Assembly (NCBI GenBank): GCA_902572155.1
Contig: CACGET010000002.1
Span: forward strand, 1 to 36,530
Length of the DNA: 36,530 nucleotides
Origin: an uncultured Pelagibacteraceae bacterium
GTDB taxonomy: Bacteria; Pseudomonadota; Alphaproteobacteria; Pelagibacterales; Pelagibacteraceae
Direction of reading: 5' to 3'
This document shows positions 24,993-31,658 of this stretch, one piece after another (the first letter of the stretch is position 1; every line of letters starts with the position of its first letter). The notes under the pieces were generated by a model, which did not search any database, had not been told where the DNA came from, and saw only the letters and a program-made list of their open reading frames with translations. Made by a program: the position numbers and the translations under genes.

Positions 24993-25487
24993 TTAAAATT
25001 TAATTATACTCTCAATAATTTTTCCGTTACATCTTGTTCTAATCCGTGCTGTCTCACCTTGATTTCTAAATGTGGCATAAAAAGTATCTCCATCATTTGT
25101 TGGTGTTCCTGTATTTCCCATTAAACTATAACCCCAATGATTATTAGGGCTATAAACATTTTTTAAATAATTTGCTCTATCTATTAATGATCTTTGAACT
25201 AAATCAAATGTTGAGGTATTACAATTATAAATATATTCACTGCCTTGTTTAAAGTTTGAAAACCAGTTTCTAAGAGTAACTTTTTTATTAAGCTTACATA
25301 TTGAATAATTTTCCTTAATACTTTTAACTAAAATTTGGTGATTTTTTTTACACACTTTTTCTTTAGAGGAGGTCATATAATTATTATAACTAATTACACC
25401 TACAGCAGCCAAAACTCCTATAATTGCAACCACAACCAAAAGTTCTATTAAAGTGAATCCCTTTTTTTTTAACAAATAAAAACTCAT
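24993..25487 (-). CDS. Type IV pilin / pseudopilin
   Basis: The 164-residue product has a prepilin leader ending KKKG|FTLIELLVV (cleavage after Gly 10, Glu at mature position 5) and a single N-terminal helix to about 32 (AIIGVLAAVGVISYNNYM). The globular part has four cysteines (about 38, 58, 79 and near the C-terminus in RCNGKIIES). No pilus assembly gene is nearby. It appears to be the first gene of a six-gene minus-strand run. Its start codon is in the 3' arm of a 10-bp hairpin. Confidence 0.85.
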   Translation of the reverse strand: MSFYLLKKKGFTLIELLVVVAIIGVLAAVGVISYNNYMTSSKEKVCKKNHQILVKSIKENYSICKLNKKVTLRNWFSNFKQGSEYIYNCNTSTFDLVQRSLIDRANYLKNVYSPNNHWGYSLMGNTGTPTNDGDTFYATFRNQGETARIRTRCNGKIIESIIKF

Positions 25488-25510
25488 AATCTTAAGAAAA
25501 TAAGATTATG
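25485..25510 (-). promoter_or_regulatory. 10-bp inverted repeat containing the pilin start codon
   Basis: On the minus strand CATAATCTTA (25510-25501), loop TTTTCT, then TAAGATTATG (25494-25485), whose last three bases are the pilin ATG. A folded transcript would hold the start codon in a stem. It lies 26 bases after the xsc stop, but no T-run follows, so a terminator is less likely than a translation control or chance. Confidence 0.45.
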
Positions 25511-25535
25511 ATAATTCAATAAATTTTAAAAGATT

Positions 25536-27320
25536 TTAAGAGACTAAAGAAGGTTGTTTCTTCATATCTTCTTTATTTATACCAGCAACTTTAACAGGTT
25601 TTTTCATAGCATCTCTTCTAAAAGGTTCACCTAACTCTTGGTTTAAAATTACTTCAATAAATGTTGTAATTCCTTTCTTCTGATCTTCGCATGATTGTTT
25701 GATTGCATTAGTAGTTTCTTCCATGGTTCTGACTGTTACACCTTTTAATCCACAGGCATCAGCCACTTTTGCATAACTCAATTCTGGATCAAGTTCTGTA
25801 CCTACAAAATTATCATCAAACCACAAAGTAGTATTTCTTTTTTCAGCTCCCCATTGATAATTTCTAAAAATTACCATTGATATTGCTGGCCACTCTTCTC
25901 TTGCACATGAACTCATTTCATTCATACTTATTCCAAAAGCACCATCTCCAGCAAATCCTATAACTGGAGTATCTGGACAACCAATTTTTGCTCCAAGTAT
26001 TGATGGAAAACCATAACCACAAGGACCAAATAAACCAGGTGCTAGATATTTTCTTCCTTTTTCAAATGTAGGATATGCATTTCCAATTGCACAATTATTT
26101 CCAATATCACTTGATATAATTACATCTTCGGGCATACCTGCTTGAATTGCTCTCCACGCTTGTCTTGGTGACATTCTATCTATATCTCTTTTTCTTGCTT
26201 CTTTATTCCAAACAGTACCTTCATCATCATCTTCATGATCTAGACTTGATAGTTTTTGTAACCAAGCTGATTTGGTTTGATGAATTAAATCTTTTCTTTT
26301 TTGTCTATCAATATCACCTGCTGTTGGTGAAAGTTGTTCTAATAATTGTTGTGCAACTAATTTTGCATCACCACATATTCCTACAGTAACTTTCTTTGTT
26401 AAACCAATTCTGTCAGAATTCATATCTACTTGAATTATACTTGCATCTTTGGGCCAATAATCCATTCCATATCCTGGTAAAGTTGAAAAAGGGTTTAATC
26501 TTGTACCTAAAGCTAAAACTACATCTGCTTTTTGAATTAATTCCATTCCAGCTTTTGAACCATTGTATCCTAATGGACCTGCAGCTAATGGATGACTTCC
26601 AGGAAAACTGTCATTATGTTGATATCCAGAACATACAGGAGCATCTAATTTTTCAGCAAGTTTCTTACAATCTTCAATAGCGCCACCTATAACAACTCCT
26701 GCACCAGATAAAATTACTGGAAATTTTGCATTTGATAATAAGTCAGCAGCTTTTTTAATTGCATCAACACCACCTGCTTGTCTTTCTAATCTGACTATTG
26801 GAGGTAGATCAATATCAATAACTTGTGTCCAATAATCCCTTGGTACATTTATTTGAGCTGGTGCCGAACCTCTTATAGCTTTTTCAATAACTCTGTTTAA
26901 CACTTCAGCCATTCTTGATGGATCCCTAACTTCTTCTTGGTAACAAACCATATCTTTAAATAAATTCATTTGTTCGACTTCTTGAAAACCACCTTGACCC
27001 ATAGTTTTATTAGCTGCCTGAGGTGTAACTAATAAAAGAGGTGTATGATTCCAGTAAGCTGTTTTAATTGGAGTAACCAATCCAGTTATCCCTGGTCCAT
27101 TTTGGGCTATTACCATAGACATTTTTCCTGTAGCCCTTGTATAACCATCAGCGATAAGTCCACCATTTGTTTCATGAGCAACATCCCAAAAAGTAATTCC
27201 AGCGTCTGGAAAAATATCTGAAATAGGCATAAACGCGGATCCTATAATTCCAAAGGAATGTTCGATACCATGCATTTGTAAGACTTTTACAAACGCTTCC
27301 TCTGTTGTCATTTTTGTCAT
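25536..27320 (-). CDS. xsc: Sulfoacetaldehyde acetyltransferase
   Basis: Xsc is a thiamine-diphosphate enzyme that converts sulfoacetaldehyde and phosphate to acetyl phosphate and sulfite, the desulfonation step for taurine and isethionate. The product (594 residues from ATG 27320) starts MTKMTTEEAFVKVLQMHGIE and has the cofactor Glu in WDVAHETNGG (Glu 50), WNHTPLLLVTPQAANKTMGQ and the cofactor-binding GFAGDGAFGISMNE...FRNYQWGAEK. An upstream extension to 27455 is open but non-homologous; ATG 27320 has an AGAGGAT ribosome site. It diverges from suyA. Confidence 0.95.
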   Translation of the reverse strand: MTKMTTEEAFVKVLQMHGIEHSFGIIGSAFMPISDIFPDAGITFWDVAHETNGGLIADGYTRATGKMSMVIAQNGPGITGLVTPIKTAYWNHTPLLLVTPQAANKTMGQGGFQEVEQMNLFKDMVCYQEEVRDPSRMAEVLNRVIEKAIRGSAPAQINVPRDYWTQVIDIDLPPIVRLERQAGGVDAIKKAADLLSNAKFPVILSGAGVVIGGAIEDCKKLAEKLDAPVCSGYQHNDSFPGSHPLAAGPLGYNGSKAGMELIQKADVVLALGTRLNPFSTLPGYGMDYWPKDASIIQVDMNSDRIGLTKKVTVGICGDAKLVAQQLLEQLSPTAGDIDRQKRKDLIHQTKSAWLQKLSSLDHEDDDEGTVWNKEARKRDIDRMSPRQAWRAIQAGMPEDVIISSDIGNNCAIGNAYPTFEKGRKYLAPGLFGPCGYGFPSILGAKIGCPDTPVIGFAGDGAFGISMNEMSSCAREEWPAISMVIFRNYQWGAEKRNTTLWFDDNFVGTELDPELSYAKVADACGLKGVTVRTMEETTNAIKQSCEDQKKGITTFIEVILNQELGEPFRRDAMKKPVKVAGINKEDMKKQPSLVS

Positions 27321-27370
27321 AATGCTTGATCCTCTATAAAATCTAATATTAAATACTATTATTAAAATTC

Positions 27371-27422
27371 GTTTGTTAATTTTTGCGATTAATATATAAG
27401 ATTTTGAAAAATTCAAACAAAC
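27371..27422. promoter_or_regulatory. Divergent xsc/suyA control region with nested inverted repeats
   Basis: The 118-bp gap between the two start codons holds GTTTGTT (27371-27377) and its reverse complement AACAAAC (27416-27422), enclosing a second dyad TTTGAA-AAA-TTCAAA (27403-27417). AATTCG also occurs at both outer ends. Such nested dyads between divergent catabolic genes suggest an operator for a shared regulator. No regulator gene is in the window. Confidence 0.35.
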
Positions 27423-27438
27423 AATTCGACACATAAAT

Positions 27439-27723
27439 ATGGCTACAGATATCATTATTCATGACAAAAAAGACAATGTTGGAGTAGTAGTTATTGAAAA
27501 AATAACTCCTAAGCAGGAATGTGCGTGTTGGATAATGGAAGATGACAGTTCAGCTAACATTCAATCTATGGATGAAATTCCTTTAGGTCACAAAATTGCA
27601 ATGATTGATTTAAATGAGGGCGATACAATCCTTAAATACGGTCATGATATTGGAAAAGTTGTTAAATCAATTAAAAAAGGTGAGCATGTTCATGTTCACA
27701 ATGTAAAAACAAAGAAGTGGTAA
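27439..27723 (+). CDS. suyA: (R)-sulfolactate sulfo-lyase subunit alpha
   Basis: SuyA is the small SAF-domain subunit of sulfolactate sulfo-lyase, related to the N-terminus of altronate dehydratase (UxaA). The 94-residue product has IPLGHKIAMIDLNEGDTILK, YGHDIGKVVKSIKKGEHVHV and HNVKTKKW, the full SAF pattern. It is 4 bp upstream of suyB. SuyAB splits (R)-sulfolactate into pyruvate and sulfite. UxaA itself is less likely given the adjacent xsc and apr genes. Confidence 0.88.
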   Translation: MATDIIIHDKKDNVGVVVIEKITPKQECACWIMEDDSSANIQSMDEIPLGHKIAMIDLNEGDTILKYGHDIGKVVKSIKKGEHVHVHNVKTKKW

Positions 27724-27727
27724 TTAT

Positions 27728-28894
27728 ATGGAAATCCCAAAAAGTTTTTTAGGCTACAAAAGAGAGAATGGAAGAGCAGGAACCAGAAATCATGTAATTA
27801 TTCTTCCAGTTGATGATATTTCAAATGCATGTGCTGAAGCGGTAGCAAATAATATCAAAGGAACAATTGCGCTCCCACACTCATATGGAAGATTGCAATT
27901 TGGTGCTGATTTAGAATTGCACTTTAGAACTATGATAGGAACTGGATGCAACCCAAATGTAGCTGCAGTAGTAGTAATTGGAATTGAGCCTAAATGGACA
28001 AAAAAAATTGTAGATGGAATTGCTAAAACTGGAAAACCAGTAGAAGGATTTCATATAGAACGTACCGGAGATATTGGAACTACAATGAAAGCTTCTAAAA
28101 AAGCTCAAGAATTTGTTATGTGGGCATCTGAAAAACAAAGAGAAGAATGTCCTTTAAGTGATTTATGGATATCAGTTAAGTGTGGAGAGTCAGACACAAC
28201 ATCGGGGTTAGCAGCTAATCCAACAGTTGGAAATTTAATGGATAAACTTGAGCCTCTTGGAGTTCATTTATGTTTTGGTGAAACTTCTGAACTTACAGGT
28301 GCTGAAAATGTTTGTGCAAAAAGAGGTGCAACTCCAGAAGCATCTGAAAAATTTATGAAGACTTGGAATTCTTACAATGATTTTATTTTAAAAGAAGCAA
28401 CAGACGATCTATCAGAAAGTCAACCTACAGCTGGAAATATAGCTGGAGGATTAACTACAATTGAAGAAAAAGCTTTTGGAAACTTTCAAAAAATAGGAAA
28501 TTGTAAATTCATTGATGTCTTAGAACCAGCAGAAGAGCCAACAAAAGGAAAAGGCTTGTACTTTATGGATACTTCCTCAGCGGCAGCGGAATGTGTTACT
28601 TTACAAGCTGCAGCTGGATTTAATATTCATCTTTTTCCAACGGGTCAAGGAAATATAGTTGGAAATCCAATTGAACCAGTTATTAAACTAACAGCTAACC
28701 CTTTGACTGTAAAAGGAATGGGCGAACATATTGATTGTGATGTATCAAAAATACTTACAAGAGAAATGAATATGTCTCAAGCTGGTGATGAATTGATAAA
28801 ATCTACATTAAGGGTAGCCAACGGTAGATTAACTTGCGCTGAAGCTTTAGGTCACAAAGAATTTGTAATGACCAAACTTTATAGAAGTGCTTAA
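27728..28894 (+). CDS. suyB: (R)-sulfolactate sulfo-lyase subunit beta
   Basis: SuyB is the catalytic large subunit, homologous to the UxaA main domain, and needs a metal. The 388-residue product shows FLGYKRENGRAGTRNHVIIL, ALPHSYGRLQFGADLELHFR, GTGCNPNVAAVVVIGIEP, VKCGESDTTSGLAANPTVGN, FGETSELTGAE and the end motif FPTGQGNIVGNPIEPVIKLT. It is 4 bp from suyA and 17 bp from the downstream exporter, so the three form one plus-strand operon whose output, sulfite, would be the exporter's concern. Confidence 0.9.
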   Translation: MEIPKSFLGYKRENGRAGTRNHVIILPVDDISNACAEAVANNIKGTIALPHSYGRLQFGADLELHFRTMIGTGCNPNVAAVVVIGIEPKWTKKIVDGIAKTGKPVEGFHIERTGDIGTTMKASKKAQEFVMWASEKQREECPLSDLWISVKCGESDTTSGLAANPTVGNLMDKLEPLGVHLCFGETSELTGAENVCAKRGATPEASEKFMKTWNSYNDFILKEATDDLSESQPTAGNIAGGLTTIEEKAFGNFQKIGNCKFIDVLEPAEEPTKGKGLYFMDTSSAAAECVTLQAAAGFNIHLFPTGQGNIVGNPIEPVIKLTANPLTVKGMGEHIDCDVSKILTREMNMSQAGDELIKSTLRVANGRLTCAEALGHKEFVMTKLYRSA

Positions 28895-28911
28895 AAAAAT
28901 TTAATATAATC

Positions 28912-29985
28912 ATGAGTTACAAACAATGCCTGGTAGTAGTACCTGGAATTGTTCTTGCATTTGTTCTTTATACAATTTCACAAGGTTTTAATAATATTCT
29001 TGGTATTGAACTTTTAGGTTATGACAAAAGTCCAATTTCAACTGCTATGTTTGCAATTTTATTTGGAATGTTATTGGGAAACATCTTTAAAATAAGAGAG
29101 AGTTTTATTAAAGGTTTAGATTTTACACAATCATATATATTAAAACTTGGAATTATTTGTCTTGGCATACAGCTTAAACCATTTGAATTTTTAGAATTTG
29201 GTGCAATTGCAATCCCTTTAATAGTGATCTGTATAGTAAGTGTTTTATTGGTTATTAAACTTCTCATCAAAAAACTTAAGATACCAACTAGAATGGCTTA
29301 CTTAATATCTATTGGCAGCACAGTGTGTGGAACTACTGCAATCATGGCGACTGCGCCTGTGATAAAAGCAAATAAAAATGAGGTTTCATATGCTATTGCA
29401 AACATTACTTTATTTGGAATTCTGTCGATGTTGATTTATCCGTATTTTGCAAATTTTTATTTTGATGGAAATTCCTTATTTATAGGTCTATTTTTAGGAA
29501 CATCAATTCACGAAACATCACAAGTTGCTGCTGCTGGGCTAATCTATGATCAACAATTCAATAGTCCTGAAACATTAAATATAGCAACAATCACTAAATT
29601 AATAAGAAACACTTTTTTGGTAATTATGATTCCATTATTTGCATTTTTATATAATAGAAACACTGCTAAGGGGCAAAACTACTCAATTATTAAGATTTTT
29701 CCTTATTTTGTTTTAGGTTTTGTGGCAATGATAATTTTTAGAAATTTAGGTGATCAAGCATTTTTTAACTCAAATAATGAAATTTGGCTAAGTACAGTTG
29801 AAAATATTAAATTGTTTTCAAAAATATTTTTAACAATGGCGATGGCTGCTATAGGACTATCAACCAATCTTAATGACATTAAAAAAATGGGCTATAAACC
29901 TTTTATGGTAGGATTCATTGGAATGGCAACAGTTGGTATTATCAGTATTTTAACTATAGAATTTTATATATATTATTTATTTTAA
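28912..29985 (+). CDS. YeiH/UPF0324 family putative sulfate (sulfite) exporter
   Basis: The 357-residue integral membrane protein has about ten helices and the YeiH-family motifs SPISTAMFAILFGMLLGN, LGIICLGIQL, GSTVCGTTAIMATAPVIKAN and LGTSIHETSQVAAAGLI, with a second inverted-repeat half ending AMAAIGLSTNLND. The family is named for putative sulfate export; the substrate is not proven. It follows suyB in the same operon, which favours sulfite or sulfate as cargo. Its stop overlaps that of the convergent tauE-like gene. Confidence 0.85.
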   Translation: MSYKQCLVVVPGIVLAFVLYTISQGFNNILGIELLGYDKSPISTAMFAILFGMLLGNIFKIRESFIKGLDFTQSYILKLGIICLGIQLKPFEFLEFGAIAIPLIVICIVSVLLVIKLLIKKLKIPTRMAYLISIGSTVCGTTAIMATAPVIKANKNEVSYAIANITLFGILSMLIYPYFANFYFDGNSLFIGLFLGTSIHETSQVAAAGLIYDQQFNSPETLNIATITKLIRNTFLVIMIPLFAFLYNRNTAKGQNYSIIKIFPYFVLGFVAMIIFRNLGDQAFFNSNNEIWLSTVENIKLFSKIFLTMAMAAIGLSTNLNDIKKMGYKPFMVGFIGMATVGIISILTIEFYIYYLF

Positions 29986-31061
29986 GATTTAACAGCCATC
30001 TTTTTTTTAAAATTAGCAACAAAACGTCTTATGAAGGCTGCGGCTACACCTAAAAAAACTGCAAACATAATTGAAAACAAACCATAGAAAAATGGCATCT
30101 CTTCAGAAAATTTTTGAATAAATAATGAGAAAAAATTTAAATCTGCATCAAGAACTTTATCAATTTTTAAATCTGAGTGTTCTGCAAAAAAAGTATCGTA
30201 TGCAATTGCAATACCAACAACTAATAAAAGAATAGCTAATAAAGCTCTAAGTCCACTACTATTTACTTTTTCTCCTAATTTTTGTCCAACTTGAACACCG
30301 ATAATAGATCCAACAACAAGCATAAAAACTAACATTAAATCAATCGATCCATAGTTAAAAGAATGAAGAAATGTGACTATGACGCTGACAAAGATAGTTA
30401 CAAATAAGGAAGTTCCTGGAACTAGTTTTGTTGGCATTTTAATTATATAAATCATAGCAGGCACTAAAATAAAAGCACCACCTATACCCATTATTGCAGC
30501 AATAAAACCTACTACAAAACCAATTATAATTGGAGTAAAAGCACTTTCATATAATTTAGATTTAGGAAATCTCATTCTAAATGGAAGACCATGTATCCAA
30601 TAATGAACGTGCAATTTTTTTTTCTCCATAAGATTTCTTTTTGCTTTATCAATTTCACCAAGACTCTCCACCAACATCAGTGTTCCAATAATTGCTAAAA
30701 TATACATATAAGCTAAAGAGATAACGGTATCAATTTTACCTAAATCTTGAAAATAAGTAAAAGTATAGATACCAATAGAAGTTCCAATTACACCGCCCAC
30801 AACAATCATAAGTCCCATTTTGTAATCAAGAGTATCTTTTAAATAATGTGTTGTGGATCCTGAAACTGATGTGGCTAAAATATTGTTTGCTTCATTTGCA
30901 ACTGCATAAGCAGGAGGAACTCCTAAGAATATTAAAAAAGGTGTCATTAAAAAACCACCTCCAACTCCAAATAATCCAGAGAGAACTCCAACTATTGCAC
31001 TCAACATTAAAATTTCTATGGGATTAACAAATACTTGAGCTATAGGTAAAAATACTTCCAT
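29982..31061 (-). CDS. TauE/SafE (TSUP) family sulfite exporter
   Basis: The 359-residue membrane protein has two homologous halves typical of the family: GLFGVGGGFLMTPFLIFLGV near the start and AIMGIGGAFILVPAMIYI in the middle. Between them is a polar loop of about 45 residues (around 135-175), and after the last core helices there is an extra C-terminal helix, so it is longer than the usual 250-residue members. Context next to apr, xsc and suy genes supports sulfite export, as known for TauE relatives. It converges on the YeiH-type gene with a stop-codon overlap. Confidence 0.85.
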   Translation of the reverse strand: MEVFLPIAQVFVNPIEILMLSAIVGVLSGLFGVGGGFLMTPFLIFLGVPPAYAVANEANNILATSVSGSTTHYLKDTLDYKMGLMIVVGGVIGTSIGIYTFTYFQDLGKIDTVISLAYMYILAIIGTLMLVESLGEIDKAKRNLMEKKKLHVHYWIHGLPFRMRFPKSKLYESAFTPIIIGFVVGFIAAIMGIGGAFILVPAMIYIIKMPTKLVPGTSLFVTIFVSVIVTFLHSFNYGSIDLMLVFMLVVGSIIGVQVGQKLGEKVNSSGLRALLAILLLVVGIAIAYDTFFAEHSDLKIDKVLDADLNFFSLFIQKFSEEMPFFYGLFSIMFAVFLGVAAAFIRRFVANFKKKMAVKS

Positions 31062-31089
31062 AATTGATTAAATGCTGTTTAAAAACAAC

Positions 31090-31224
31090 TTAGTTAAAAG
31101 TGATAAAAGTTCCAACTAAAATAACACCCCAATAAGCTAAAAGACTTATACATATTCCAGTTTTAATTAAAGTATTTTTGAAGTTTGATATATTTTTATG
31201 AATTTTTAACTTAGAAAGTAACAT
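31090..31224 (-). CDS. 44-residue membrane peptide upstream of the TauE-like gene
   Basis: ATG at 31224 to TAA at 31090. The product is a basic N-terminal half (MLLSKLKIHKNISNFKNTLI) and one hydrophobic helix (TGICISLLAYWGVILVG) ending TFITFN. It lies 28 bp before the TauE-like start on the same strand, with a GGGATAA ribosome-like site and a candidate promoter just upstream. No family is recognised. It could be a small partner of the exporter; this is inferred only from position. Confidence 0.6.
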   Translation of the reverse strand: MLLSKLKIHKNISNFKNTLIKTGICISLLAYWGVILVGTFITFN

Positions 31225-31231
31225 TTATCCC

Positions 31232-31259
31232 GTGATACACCCATAAGGGGATTTGTCAA
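31232..31259 (-). promoter_or_regulatory. Candidate promoter of the exporter unit
   Basis: A perfect -35 TTGACA (31259-31254), a 16-base spacer and TATCAC (31237-31232) on the minus strand precede the 44-residue gene; the start would be about 1-2 bases before its ATG. The -10 box matches only four of six positions. Confidence 0.4.
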
Positions 31260-31287
31260 ATAAATTTTGAATTTAAAATTATTTTTT

Positions 31288-31638
31288 TTAATAGATCGTA
31301 GCCCCAAAAACTTTTACCACATTATCCTCAACACCAAGAACTAAACGCCCAAGGAATTCTCCTGAAATTTCTTTATTGGTTTGTCTAATAAGGACAGTGA
31401 TGTGTACTCCTCTTCTTAAGCAACCGAATGGCTCAAAGGTTTCATGAAGATTTGTGATTATCTTGTTGTTAGCCCATTGTTTACCAAGTTCTACTTCATT
31501 TGCTCCAAAAAGCATTTGAGTTGAAAAATCTTTTGTAAAACCACCGTAATCTTTAAGATTAGATGACCTAACTAGATTCTCCCATATTGGTTTAGCTAAT
31601 TCAAATACTTCATCGTCAGTTTTTGATAAAATATCCAT
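31288..31638 (-). CDS. Conserved-looking small protein after aprA, function unknown
   Basis: The 116-residue soluble product starts MDILSKTDDEVFELAKPIWE and ends EFLGRLVLGVEDNVVKVFGA-TIY. It has one cysteine (FGCLRRG), helices in the first half and alternating strands in the second. The layout loosely resembles the NTF2/SnoaL fold, but I do not recognise a family. It lies 20 bp downstream of aprA on the same strand and is the last gene of aprM-aprB-aprA, so a role in sulfite/APS metabolism is inferred from position alone. Confidence 0.75.
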   Translation of the reverse strand: MDILSKTDDEVFELAKPIWENLVRSSNLKDYGGFTKDFSTQMLFGANEVELGKQWANNKIITNLHETFEPFGCLRRGVHITVLIRQTNKEISGEFLGRLVLGVEDNVVKVFGATIY

Positions 31639-31658
31639 TAAATTTACTTAAAATTTGA

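Noticed and set aside
26147..26680. Two plus-strand open frames of 80 and 94 codons
   Set aside because: They lie antisense within xsc and are Leu/His-rich, the typical shadow of A+T-rich coding DNA.
25536..27320. Acetolactate synthase large subunit as the identity of this thiamine-diphosphate enzyme
   Set aside because: The N-terminal half follows Xsc sequence closely (for example the WNHTPLLLVTPQAANKT segment) and the neighbours are sulfonate and sulfite genes; no small regulatory subunit is present.
27321..27455. N-terminal extension of xsc by 45 residues
   Set aside because: It does not resemble any Xsc N-terminus, covers the whole divergent control region and overlaps suyA; ATG 27320 has a ribosome site and gives the family start.
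27439..28894. Altronate dehydratase (UxaA) split into two genes
   Set aside because: SuyA and SuyB are homologous to UxaA halves, but separate small and large genes beside xsc and aprMBA fit sulfolactate sulfo-lyase better; no hexuronate genes are near.
31261..31290. AATTTT/AAAATT hairpin followed by eight T on the plus strand
   Set aside because: It would terminate plus-strand transcripts, but no plus-strand gene ends nearby; pairs are all A-T. Taken as chance or a weak antisense terminator.
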